From the NCBI GenBank assembly GCA_003225365.1, contig QHZN01000100.1:1-45094 (forward strand): a stretch of 45,094 nucleotides of DNA. Direction: 5' to 3'. This document shows, in pieces, positions 34,528 through 42,221 of this stretch. A model generated the notes under the pieces. That model searched no databases and was not told where the DNA came from. It saw only the letters and a program-made list of their open reading frames with translations. This DNA is from Acidobacteriota bacterium (GTDB lineage: Bacteria; Acidobacteriota; Terriglobia; UBA7540). How positions within the stretch are numbered: position 1 is the stretch's first letter; the number at the start of each line of letters is the position of its first letter. The position numbers and the translations under genes were made by a program.

Positions 34528-36585
34528 CTACTTCCCGCCGTACTTGTTAAGCCACTTCAATTCCTCGCGCACTTTGATCTTGCCGTGCCAGGGGTTTTTT
34601 GAGAGCGAATGACCTTCCCCGGGAAAAACCAGCAGGGAGGTGGGGATGCCGCGGGTATGGAGCGCTCGCTCCAGAAGATAGTCTTCGCCGACGTAAACGC
34701 GAATGTCTTCGCTGCCGCCGACCACATGCGTGGGTGTCGAGACCTTGCCAATTTGCCACAACGCCGCCTCCGCGTTGAAATTCGACTCGGCCTCCCAGGG
34801 GACGCCGCCCAGGAAATACGCGTCGTCGAAGGTGGTGTCGTCATTCCCCCAATTGGCCACGTGCTCGACGGCGCCTGCGCCCGTCACCGCCGCTTTGAAT
34901 CTCGTCGTCTGAGTGATGAGCCAATTGGTCATGTAGCCGCCGTAGCTGTAGCCGCCCATCGTCAACCGGCTGGGGTCCGCGATGCCTTCTTTCACCAGCG
35001 CGTCCACTCCTTCGAGAATATCTTTGCCCGGCCGCGAGACGATGTGCGGGACGATGTCGAGCGCGAACGCGTCGCCGTAGCCGGTCGAGCCGCGGTAGTT
35101 TGGCTCGAAGACCAGCCAGCCGTCAGTCGCGGCCAGCGCTGCCCACTGGTACCAGTCCGCCTCGAAGTGGTTCCCGTCCGCGTCTTCGGGGCCGCCGTGA
35201 ATAAACACAAACATGGGGAGAGGCTTGGTCTCGAATCTCCCGGGGGGATATATCAACATGCCCTCGACGGTCGCGCCGTCATCGGCCGTCCAGCGATAGG
35301 GCTTGCCTTTCGGCAGCTCGCGCTCGGCGAGCGGCCTATTGAAGGAGGTGATAGGTTTCGCCCCCTCCATTTGGTCCGGGCTTTCCGCAAGATAGACCTC
35401 GGCCGGCCGCTCAAGCGACGAAAAGACGAAGGCCACTCGCGACGACTGCAGCGCGGCGGAAATATGTTCGTAAGTCCCTGCCCATTCGGGCTGCTTGGTG
35501 AAATCGCCGTTAGCGCTCGCCTGAGCGTAAGGCTCGACTTCGGTGCCCATGCGCCCGGCAGCCAAAATGCCGCCGTCTTTCGTCACGGCAAATCCCTCCA
35601 CCGAACCCGCAAAGCTCCCGGCCCAGCGAATGGACTTACTCCCTCCAGCGTCAACCCAGTAAAGGCGCGATTGAGAGTCTTCGTAGGGCCCTTCGGGCAT
35701 GCCGTGGCTGTAACTGAAAAAGATGTGATGGCTGTCCGGCGACCATCGGATGTTCTCCGCTGTGTCCTGGGTGTGAAGCGCGAGATGGACCGGGCCGCCC
35801 GGCAGCTCCGCGATATAAATACCGTAGGGCTCGCGGTCCTCTCCGCGTTCCGAGCGCGACTCGGTTGAAATGGCTAACCGGCTCTGGTCCGGTGAAACCG
35901 CCAGCCCCTTTACGCGGTTCTCCACTTGCCAGATCGGCCGAGGCTCCTTCCGGCCGCCCCAACGACATCCCGTGCTGGCCTGTATAGGCACCGCCGTAAT
36001 CTGGTCTCCGCGCTCGGATTCGCGGAATTGATTAACGTCCTGCCATTCCTTCTTGTAAGCCTCCTCTTTCTCCTTCGACCAAGGTGTGCGCGTGGCGTAG
36101 TAGAGCATGCAGGAGTCCGGAGTCCAGGCAAACGCGTGGACCTCCTCTTTCCCATTCGTCAAGGGGAAAGCTTCACCGCCGTCCACAGGAATGACGTAGA
36201 GCTGGGCGACGTCTTTTTTGTCCTTGTCGTCCGAACTTGGCTCGTCGGCCGGAGGTGAAGGCTGGCGTCGGTCGGATAAGAAGGCTATCCAGCGGCCGTC
36301 TGGCGACCAGTCGGGCGCGCTGTCGCGTCCCGAGTTGGTGAGCGGCACGAGCCGACCTTCTCCAGTGCCGCGATAGAGCCATAAGTCGTGGCGAAAACGG
36401 TTCGCGCTCCAGTCGGCGCGCGAGGTTTCGATGGCCACGGAGTGGCCGTCCGGCGAAACTTGGACGGCGTGGATTTCGACGGCGTTGAAGAAGTCGTCGA
36501 GCGTCAGCGGGGGCTTCTGCCCGCGCGCCGAGGCCAGGAAGATGAATACCAGCCCGCTGACTCCAACCGAGCGTCGAAACCTCAT
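34528..36585 (-). CDS. Secreted S9 (prolyl oligopeptidase family) serine peptidase
   Basis: A 685-residue exported peptidase. A signal peptide (cleavage near SARGQ) is followed by a WD40-like propeller with VSPDGHSVAIETS and WSPDGRWIAFLSD, then an alpha/beta hydrolase domain. The catalytic triad reads Ser547 in GGYSYGGYM, Asp627 in GGSEDIRV and His659 in GEGHSL. These enzymes cleave small peptides, often as dipeptidyl or acylaminoacyl peptidases. I prefer the second ATG (36585), which lies six bases from GGAGG; the first is only three bases away. It is monocistronic. Confidence 0.93.
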   Translation of the reverse strand: MRFRRSVGVSGLVFIFLASARGQKPPLTLDDFFNAVEIHAVQVSPDGHSVAIETSRADWSANRFRHDLWLYRGTGEGRLVPLTNSGRDSAPDWSPDGRWIAFLSDRRQPSPPADEPSSDDKDKKDVAQLYVIPVDGGEAFPLTNGKEEVHAFAWTPDSCMLYYATRTPWSKEKEEAYKKEWQDVNQFRESERGDQITAVPIQASTGCRWGGRKEPRPIWQVENRVKGLAVSPDQSRLAISTESRSERGEDREPYGIYIAELPGGPVHLALHTQDTAENIRWSPDSHHIFFSYSHGMPEGPYEDSQSRLYWVDAGGSKSIRWAGSFAGSVEGFAVTKDGGILAAGRMGTEVEPYAQASANGDFTKQPEWAGTYEHISAALQSSRVAFVFSSLERPAEVYLAESPDQMEGAKPITSFNRPLAERELPKGKPYRWTADDGATVEGMLIYPPGRFETKPLPMFVFIHGGPEDADGNHFEADWYQWAALAATDGWLVFEPNYRGSTGYGDAFALDIVPHIVSRPGKDILEGVDALVKEGIADPSRLTMGGYSYGGYMTNWLITQTTRFKAAVTGAGAVEHVANWGNDDTTFDDAYFLGGVPWEAESNFNAEAALWQIGKVSTPTHVVGGSEDIRVYVGEDYLLERALHTRGIPTSLLVFPGEGHSLSKNPWHGKIKVREELKWLNKYGGK

Positions 36586-36588
36586 CAT

Positions 36589-37036
36589 GAGCCTCCCCCC
36601 AATTCAAATGCATGACGTGACGGAGCGTCCGGCTCAAGATACCACAGGCACCATCGGGAGCTCGCCACAAACACGTGGACGAGTGTTGGTTTCTTGGACA
36701 TCAGTGCCGTTGCAACTGTCTGGGGCTATGGGTTTCGGCGCTCGAAGTGCGGATTTTTCAGGTTGCTGCGGTTCGACAAGCTCACCGCCCCGAGACGTTC
36801 GACTTCGCTCAGAGCCCTGAGGGACTCGAAGGGCGAAGTCGAGCGGCCGACTTTGGTGTTTTGGGCGGTTAAGTTGGAACGGTTCTAGAGGCTCCGTTCG
36901 GTTTACCTTTGCGAGGCCGGCGGATTCTTAGTCATGGGCAGCCTCAATCTAAGAATGCGAAACACCATTCGAGGCCTCAGCGAGGCCACCGGCGTGTTAA
37001 AATACCAGTGACATAAGTTGCAAGGAGAAATCGTAA
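36589..37036. other. Spacer between S9 peptidase and PilZ gene, no gene seen
   Basis: About 450 bp between divergent genes. It holds one palindromic repeat (listed separately) and the upstream regions of both genes. TAAAAT at 36998-37003 could be a -10 box for the PilZ gene, with no clear -35. No RNA gene is recognised. Confidence 0.45.
36770..36846. repeat. Palindromic repeat (GTTCGACTTCGC family)
   Basis: TCGACTTCGC (36799-36808) and GCGAAGTCGA (36833-36842) form a 10-bp stem enclosing a smaller one. It is related to the in-frame copies in nuoCD and the DinB-like gene. Confidence 0.65.
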
Positions 37037-37684
37037 TTGGAAAATAAGGCCGCTCGGAAGTTCCCGCGCATTAGTGCGAACTTCCTCGTCGAATTCACGT
37101 TCGGCGGGAAAAAGTTTGGCCCCCGCGCCACGACCCTTGGCGGTGGGGGATTGTTCGTGATTCTCCCAGACCCTCCGCCCGTGGGCACCGAACTGGTATT
37201 GCGCTTTCGCCCCGCGCGACATCTGGGTTTCCTCGAGACCAAAGCCCGCGTGGTTTACCACGGCAGGGACGGCGCGGCGCTGGAATTTTTGAATATCAGC
37301 CCCGAGGAGCAACAGATTCTCCTCCGCTTGATCCACCACAAGACCGGGAACCGCCGAAAGCATCCGCGCGCGAAGCTCGCCACTCAGGTTGAATGGCAGG
37401 GGCTCTCGTCGCTCGCCCTTTCGCGGGACGTCAGCGTGGGCGGGATGTTTGTTGAAACTACGGATCAACCGGAGGCGGGGTCCAAAGTCAAGGTGCGGTT
37501 TCACCTCGAAGACGGCGGCAAAATCGTGATCGCCACAGCCGAGGTCAGCTACACCATCAGCCGGTTGGGCATCGGCGTCCGTTTCATCGAGATCGAACCC
37601 TCCGACCAGGAGCGAATCGAACGCTACATCAGCCAGCATCCGCAGCTCCTCGAACCTCCTGCGAATACTCCTGTCGCAACCTGA
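37037..37684 (+). CDS. Tandem PilZ-domain protein
   Basis: A 215-residue cytosolic protein with two PilZ domains, which bind cyclic di-GMP in signalling of motility or envelope processes. The second domain is canonical: RRKHPR (residues 106-111) and DVSVGGMFV (131-139), giving R...R and D-x-S-x-x-G. The first has RKFPR (7-11) but TLGGGGLFV in place of D/N-x-S-x-x-G, so it probably binds weakly or not at all. The start is TTG at 37037 with AAGGAG well spaced upstream. No cyclase or phosphodiesterase is near. Confidence 0.88.
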   Translation: MENKAARKFPRISANFLVEFTFGGKKFGPRATTLGGGGLFVILPDPPPVGTELVLRFRPARHLGFLETKARVVYHGRDGAALEFLNISPEEQQILLRLIHHKTGNRRKHPRAKLATQVEWQGLSSLALSRDVSVGGMFVETTDQPEAGSKVKVRFHLEDGGKIVIATAEVSYTISRLGIGVRFIEIEPSDQERIERYISQHPQLLEPPANTPVAT

Positions 37685-37724
37685 GCGCCCCCCCGTCCAA
37701 CCCTGCGCCCGCTCCCTGCCCGTC

Positions 37725-38453
37725 TCACAGCCGCCCTGAAGACGGTGTGAGAACGATTTCTTCCACCCGCGTCCTGGCCGGCGCTGTGAGCGCTGCGACC
37801 ACTGCCGCTGCCACGTCGTCGGGCTGGAGGAGTCGCTTGCGATGCACGGGGAAATCGAATTCGTCCACCATCCGCGTGTCTGTCGCGCCGGGCAGAATTG
37901 CCGTCACGCGAATCCCTTCGCTTTGGAGCTCTTGGCCGAGGACTCGTGTCAGGCCGAGCGCCCCGAACTTTGACGCCGTGTAAGCCGAACATTTCGGGAA
38001 CGCTCGGAAGGCGGAGATCGAGAGGATATTGATCACGTGGGCGCAGGCGCTGCGCTGGAGGAGTGGCAGCGCCGCCCGCGTTGCCAGGAAGATCGCGGTG
38101 AGATTGGCTTCGAGATTGGCGCGCCAATCGGCAAGTGTCGTCCGGGCGAACGGCTTGTAGGTGAAAACCCCGGCGTTGTTCACCAGAATGTCCAGCCGGC
38201 CGAAGCGCCGCCGAATGACACGGAAAAGGCGCGCGACTTCCGAGGGGCGGGTCGCGTCCGCTCGAACGCCCAGCGCCTTGGGGATCTTATCCCGCGCGGC
38301 TTCCAACGATTTTCGATGCCGCGCCGTGATCACCACTTCCGCCCCATAAGCTCCCAAGGCGCGCGCAATCGCGAAGCCGATGCCGCGGCTGGCCCCGGTA
38401 ACGACTGCAATCCTATTCTGGAGGGGTTTGTCCAAGGATAAGTTTCGGCGCAT
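37725..38453 (-). CDS. Short-chain dehydrogenase/reductase (possible pterin reductase)
   Basis: A 242-residue classical SDR using NAD(P)H. The cofactor motif TGASRGIG spans residues 19-26; VNNAGV begins at 91; the catalytic set is Ser145, Tyr158 and Lys162 in YTASK. The basic residue after the second strand (ARHRKS) favours NADPH. It lies 90 bp downstream of folE on the same strand. Sepiapterin reductase is also an SDR, so a pterin side-chain reductase is a fair guess from context. The sequence alone fits many 3-oxoacyl-ACP-reductase-like enzymes. Confidence 0.88.
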   Translation of the reverse strand: MRRNLSLDKPLQNRIAVVTGASRGIGFAIARALGAYGAEVVITARHRKSLEAARDKIPKALGVRADATRPSEVARLFRVIRRRFGRLDILVNNAGVFTYKPFARTTLADWRANLEANLTAIFLATRAALPLLQRSACAHVINILSISAFRAFPKCSAYTASKFGALGLTRVLGQELQSEGIRVTAILPGATDTRMVDEFDFPVHRKRLLQPDDVAAAVVAALTAPARTRVEEIVLTPSSGRL

Positions 38454-38461
38454 GGAAAGGG

Positions 38462-38541
38462 CGGGTTTTTAAACCCGCAGTTACGGGAAATACAGAAAAT
38501 GAAAAATTTATTTTCCCTCCCGCGGGCGGCACAGCCGCGGG
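38462..38541 (-). promoter_or_regulatory. Two hairpins between folE and the SDR gene
   Basis: CCCGCGG (38519-38525) pairs with CCGCGGG (38535-38541), and in the minus direction an A/T-rich run including TTTTT follows, terminator-like. Nearer the SDR start codon, GCGGGTTT and AAACCCGC (38461-38478) form an 8-bp stem that could hide its ribosome site. No regulator is identified. Confidence 0.35.
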
Positions 38542-38543
38542 GC

Positions 38544-39161
38544 TCAGCTTTTTTCCCGAATCAGCCGCAGAAACTCCGCCCGCGTCTGGTCGCAATCGCG
38601 GAAGACGCCGAGCATGGCTGAAGTGACCGCCACGGAGTTCTGCTTTTCGACGCCGCGCATGATCATGCAAAGGTGTTTCGCCTCGATGATCACGCCGACG
38701 CCTTGCGGCTTGATGTACTCCATGATGGTTTCGGCAATCTGGGTGGTCAACCGCTCTTGTATCTGAAGCCGGCGCGCGAAGACGTCCACGAGGCGCGGAA
38801 TCTTGCTCAAGCCGATGACTTTGTCGGTGGGAACATAGGCGACGTGGCAGCGGCCGAAAAAGGGCAGCATGTGATGCTCGCAGAGGCTGAAGATTTCGAT
38901 GTCTTTGACGATCACCATCTCGTCGTAAGGCGTCGAATAGAGCGCCCCGTTCAGGACCCGTTGGATGTCCTGCCGGTAGCCACGGGTGAGGAAGCGCAGC
39001 GATTCGGCGACGCGGGTCGGGGTCTTGAGCAACCCCTCGCGCTCCGGGTTTTCGCCCACCTCGCGGAGCAGCTCGCGAACCGCCGCTTCCAGCGCCCGAG
39101 CGCCCCCGGTCTTTTCTCGGTCCTCCGCCACGTCGAATTCATCCGGCCTCGCCACTTTCAT
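38544..39161 (-). CDS. folE: GTP cyclohydrolase I
   Basis: A 205-residue enzyme converting GTP to 7,8-dihydroneopterin triphosphate, first step of folate and biopterin synthesis. Zinc ligands are Cys94 and His97 ([10 protein letters not shown]) and Cys165 ([11 protein letters not shown]). [23 protein letters not shown], shown as [15 protein letters not shown], and the C-terminal TRAEFLRLI complete the family pattern. I chose the ATG at 39161, with AGGAGG about eight bases upstream. It follows two PTPS paralogues by 16 bp in the same operon. Confidence 0.96.
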   Translation of the reverse strand: MKVARPDEFDVAEDREKTGGARALEAAVRELLREVGENPEREGLLKTPTRVAESLRFLTRGYRQDIQRVLNGALYSTPYDEMVIVKDIEIFSLCEHHMLPFFGRCHVAYVPTDKVIGLSKIPRLVDVFARRLQIQERLTTQIAETIMEYIKPQGVGVIIEAKHLCMIMRGVEKQNSVAVTSAMLGVFRDCDQTRAEFLRLIREKS

Positions 39162-39177
39162 CCCAGCCTCCTTCCGC

Positions 39178-39615
39178 CTAGCTGCGCCTCGCCCCGCCCG
39201 CGTACTCAAAATAGTTTGAATTGGTCTCCTCGAGCCGCACTCGTTCGAGGCGCGCCGCTGGCCAGCGCTCCCTCCCGGCGAGTTTGGCCTCAAGCGTCTG
39301 GTAAATCTCCATGCAGAGGTTTTCCGTCGTCGGAACCACGTTGCGGAACGTCTTGTCGTCCAGGTTCAGATTGGCCGTGTCGAAGCGCTCCAGGACCTCG
39401 CGCTCTATCGTGCGGTCGAGTTCCCCGAGGTCAAAGACCATCCCGGTCTCTGGCTCCACCGGCCCCGCCATCGTGACATCGAGCACGTAGTTGTGCCCGT
39501 GGCCGAAGGCGTTGTCGCACTTGCCGTAGAGCCGCCGGTTTTCCTCCGCACTCAACGCCTCGTTGTGCAGCCGGTGCGAAGCCGAAAAGCGGTAACGTCG
39601 CGTAAGATGAATCAT
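39178..39615 (-). CDS. 6-pyruvoyl-tetrahydropterin synthase/QueD-family protein, catalytic His changed
   Basis: A 145-residue PTPS/QueD-fold protein. Zinc histidines are His14 (SASHRLHN), His39 and His41 (FGHGHNY), with Cys33 in GKCDN and PTTEN. At the catalytic Asp-His pair it reads Asp79-Thr80 (RFDTANLN), where the neighbour paralogue has Asp-His. It may therefore have altered or lost activity, such as lyase only. It overlaps the upstream paralogue by 4 bp and precedes folE by 16 bp. Confidence 0.9.
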   Translation of the reverse strand: MIHLTRRYRFSASHRLHNEALSAEENRRLYGKCDNAFGHGHNYVLDVTMAGPVEPETGMVFDLGELDRTIEREVLERFDTANLNLDDKTFRNVVPTTENLCMEIYQTLEAKLAGRERWPAARLERVRLEETNSNYFEYAGGARRS

Positions 39616-40022
39616 GCCTCCCCGAAATAGTCCACATAAAGGTCCGGGGTTTCGTACAACCGGATTCGATGCAGCTTGCCGTTCGGGAGTTTCTGCGCCA
39701 GCCTTTTCCAGATTTCGACCGCGATGTTTTCCGTGGTCGGGAGGGTCGAGGAAAAAACCGGTACTTCCTTGTTGAGGAAGCGGTGGTCCATGGACTGTAA
39801 AACTTCGTCCTCGACGAGTTGCTTGAGGTCTTTGATGTCGAGCACCATGCCGGTCTTCGAGTCCACGTCGCCCGCCACCGTGACCTCGAGGGTGTAATTG
39901 TGGCCGTGTCCGTGCGGATTATTGCACTTGCCGAAAATCCTGCGGTTCTCTTCAGGACTGAGCTCGGGATTGTGATAATAGTGCGAGGCCGAGAATTCAG
40001 CCCGCCGCGTCACGTAAATCAT
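39612..40022 (-). CDS. 6-pyruvoyl-tetrahydropterin synthase/QueD-family protein
   Basis: A 136-residue PTPS/QueD protein acting on dihydroneopterin triphosphate. Zinc histidines are His14, His39 and His41 (HGHGHNY), the catalytic Cys is Cys33 (GKCNNP), the Asp-His pair is Asp79-His80 (MDHRFLN), and Glu98 lies in PTTEN. Whether it makes 6-pyruvoyl-tetrahydropterin (biopterin route) or 6-carboxy-tetrahydropterin (queuosine route) cannot be fixed. No queC or queE is present, whereas folE and an SDR follow, which leans to biopterin-like synthesis. Confidence 0.92.
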   Translation of the reverse strand: MIYVTRRAEFSASHYYHNPELSPEENRRIFGKCNNPHGHGHNYTLEVTVAGDVDSKTGMVLDIKDLKQLVEDEVLQSMDHRFLNKEVPVFSSTLPTTENIAVEIWKRLAQKLPNGKLHRIRLYETPDLYVDYFGEA

Positions 40023-40908
40023 CGCGCGATGTTCCTCGCTCTCTGAACGTTATAGCTTCGGCCCTTCCAGTTCACGCTCCCCGCCCATAGATAGGCGCGA
40101 ATCGAGTTGAGCAGGAGCAGGAGAAACACGGCCGCCCCGGCCGGCCCGTATAAAGACCGAGAAGGCTCGAAACCGATTCGGCCGAGATGCCGCCCGTAGC
40201 TCCACGTCCTTACGGCCACAACGCCAAGCAGTATCAGCGCCGGTATTTTAATAGGAGCGTTTCCGGCGCCGGCTACGATCCCAGCCGCGATGATCAAGAG
40301 GCTGAGCAACGGAGTCACATCCAGGCATGCGCGAGTGCAACGTCTTCAAGAATTTCGCCGCAAATCGGTTCGAACCCGCCGAGGCGCTCATAGACGTCCC
40401 GCCGAATCAAAAGGAACTGGCCATTCGCAGCCGCCCGAGGCGATGCCGGGTCCGAAACTTCCTCGAACCGATAGAGCCGGCTCAAGCGCGCATAGACAAA
40501 CGGAATCACTGCCTTTTCCCACCATGTGGGAGTTTGCTGTCCAGGCGAAACGGAGAGCAGCGCCGCGCCTGCGCCTTCGGCGCGTTCGAGAAGTTCATTG
40601 AGACTCCCCGGCCTGTGAAACGTGTCCGCGTCGGTAAAAAGCAGCCAGTCGCCGGTCGCCAGTCGCGCGCCGGTCGCGAGCGCGTAATTCTTCCCTACCC
40701 AACCCTCCGGCAGCGCGTCGGTCCGCACGGTGCGAAGGCGCGGGATCTCCTTCCCCAAGCATTCGAGCAGGCGCGGCGTCCCGTCCTCGGACCCGTCGTC
40801 CACCACAATGATTTCCCGAACGCCCTGCTGGGCGGCCACCGAACGCACCACGCGCTCGATGTTGGCTTCTTCGTTGCGGGCAGGAATGACGACGGAAACC
40901 TCGGCCAT
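40019..40908 (-). pseudogene. GT2 glycosyltransferase, split with middle part missing
   Basis: The first frame (40315-40908, 197 residues) is a clear GT2 domain: VSVVIPARNEE, IIVVDDGSEDGT, LLFTDADTFHRPGSL and GEILEDVALAHAW, then a stop. The second (40019-40318, GTG start, overlap GTGA) is a hydrophobic tail with YLWAGSVNWKGRSY, which ends many membrane GT2 proteins of about 350-380 residues. The intervening 55-60 residues of that family are missing and the frame changes at about 40318. The pair could only be one broken gene. It heads the pterin operon, whose genes overlap by 4 bp. Confidence 0.75.
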
Positions 40909-40930
40909 GCCCTTTCCCTTGCCCCTCAGC

Positions 40931-41058
40931 AGGCTGATGAAAAATTGTCTTACGTTGTCATTCTGAGCGCAGCGAAGAATCCCTCTCCATTATTTTTCGA
41001 AGCCTAAAAGGGATGCTTCGCTCCGCTCAGCATGACAGACCCGAATTTTCATCAACCT
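40931..41058. repeat. MITE-like palindromic repeat, GTCATTCYGAG family (copy 3)
   Basis: The outer inverted ends are AGGCTGATGAAAAATT (from 40931) and AATTTTCATCAACCT (to 41058). The inner ends are GTCATTCTGAG and CTCAGCATGAC. The right half shares GGGATGCTTCGCT with copy 2. It lies between the divergent glycosyltransferase and TlpA-like gene. Confidence 0.8.
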
Positions 41059-41077
41059 CTTAGACTCCAAACGACAT

Positions 41078-41083
41078 TATAAT
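41078..41083 (+). promoter_or_regulatory. Possible -10 box (TATAAT) of the TlpA-like gene
   Basis: A consensus TATAAT lies 13 bp before the start codon, so the transcript leader would be only a few bases long. No good -35 is seen at the right distance. Confidence 0.4.
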
Positions 41084-41096
41084 CGTACGAAAGGGG

Positions 41097-41633
41097 ATGA
41101 GCAAAAAGGGCGGCATCCCGATCGTGCTCCTCGGCCTGCTCGCCGGGACGGCGCTGCTTTTCTACCTGCGCGGCCAGCCGACAGGGCCCCCGGGAGTGGG
41201 CGATCCTGCGCCGGCCTTCGCGGGGCTGCCCGCGCTTCGAGGCGGCCCGGTCGGGCTGGAAGATTACCGCGGGCGCGTCGTTGTGCTGAATTTCTGGGCG
41301 ACCTGGTGCCCGCCCTGCGTCGAAGAAACTCCCAGCCTCGAACGGTTCGCGGAGAAGGCGAAGCCGCTCGGCGTTGTCGTCCTCGGCGTCAGTGTGGACA
41401 CCGACTTGGAGGCGCTCCAGAAATTCGTCGCCGATTACCATCTCACCTTCCCCATCGCTCGCGACCCGTCCCGCGCCCTTCCCGCGCGCTACGGGACTTT
41501 TCAGTTTCCGGAGACCTATATCCTGGACCGGAATGGCAGGGTGGCGGAAAAGATTATCAGCAACGACGATTGGGATGACCCGCGGATGCTGAGTTTCGTG
41601 GAAGCGCTCGCCCGGCCGGGCCAGGCCCCTTAG
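41097..41633 (+). CDS. TlpA/ResA-like membrane-anchored thioredoxin
   Basis: A 178-residue thiol-disulfide oxidoreductase with an N-terminal signal anchor (residues 7-24), so it works outside the cytoplasmic membrane. The active site is WCPPC (Cys71, Cys74) in VVLNFWATWCPPCVEETPS. The cis-proline is in FQFPETYILD. TlpA and ResA proteins reduce apocytochrome c or copper-centre cysteines, but the partner here is unknown. The start codon has no spaced ribosome site, and with TATAAT 13 bp upstream the message may be nearly leaderless. Confidence 0.92.
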   Translation: MSKKGGIPIVLLGLLAGTALLFYLRGQPTGPPGVGDPAPAFAGLPALRGGPVGLEDYRGRVVVLNFWATWCPPCVEETPSLERFAEKAKPLGVVVLGVSVDTDLEALQKFVADYHLTFPIARDPSRALPARYGTFQFPETYILDRNGRVAEKIISNDDWDDPRMLSFVEALARPGQAP

Positions 41634-41688
41634 TCCGCCGGCGAGGGCTGACCCTGCGAGATCTGGATACCCGCCGCCGAGCCTTTGG

Positions 41689-41758
41689 CCCCGGTCATTC
41701 CCGCACAAGCGTCCCGCAGGGCGGGATAGATGCCCGCTTTCGCGGGCATGACACCGGG
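41689..41758. repeat. Palindromic repeat (CGGTCATTCCCGC type)
   Basis: CCCGGTCATTCCCGC and GCGGGCATGACACCGGG form inverted ends around two small GC hairpins. It starts 55 bp after the TlpA-like stop and could act as its transcript end. It is distinct from the GTCATTCYGAG family. Confidence 0.6.
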
Positions 41759-41825
41759 AGGGGAATGGCGGGCCAGGCAGCAGAAATATTTGGTGGCACG
41801 GCATTCGGGAGGCGCTCTCGACGGC

Positions 41826-42029
41826 CTATCCCTCCCGGCCCAGCTCGTGCATAACCGCCTGCCAAAGACTTACCACCTCGCTGACGACTTCTTGCTCGGG
41901 AATGTTGAGCTTTGACTGACGGTTCATCAGCTTCGCCTGGTAAATGACCCCTGCGAGCGTCGCCGCCACCACGGGTGTCATGTCCGAATTTCCATTCGTC
42001 GAACCCGAAGCCGCCTTCTTGATCGCCAT
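41826..42029 (-). CDS. Small hypothetical protein
   Basis: A 67-residue protein with no family I recognise. The ATG at 42029 has GAGGAA five bases upstream, and the composition is coding-like. The first 16 residues are polar (AIKKAASGSTNGNSD); then a predicted amphipathic region AATLAGVIYQAKLMNRQ and a helical acidic end QEVVSEVVSLWQAVMHEL follow. It is divergent from the copper ATPase. Confidence 0.5.
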   Translation of the reverse strand: MAIKKAASGSTNGNSDMTPVVAATLAGVIYQAKLMNRQSKLNIPEQEVVSEVVSLWQAVMHELGREG

Positions 42030-42221
42030 AGGTTCCTCACTTGGCCAAACTAGACTGCGCGCATTCTAGCACAGTGCCCGCCGGGGTTTGGCTGTGGATT
42101 AGGCCGAGGAAGCCAGCCGGGCGCGGCCCACTCGTAACCGTTCGGGAGGCGGACGCATCTGGAGAATTAGAAGAAGGGAGAGGGCTGGCGCGAGCATTTG
42201 AAACTGCCATACCGAATCCAA

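Noticed and set aside
41078-41096. A strong complete promoter for the TlpA-like gene
   Set aside because: Only the -10 box is good; no -35 at 15-19 bp distance, so it is listed with low confidence only.
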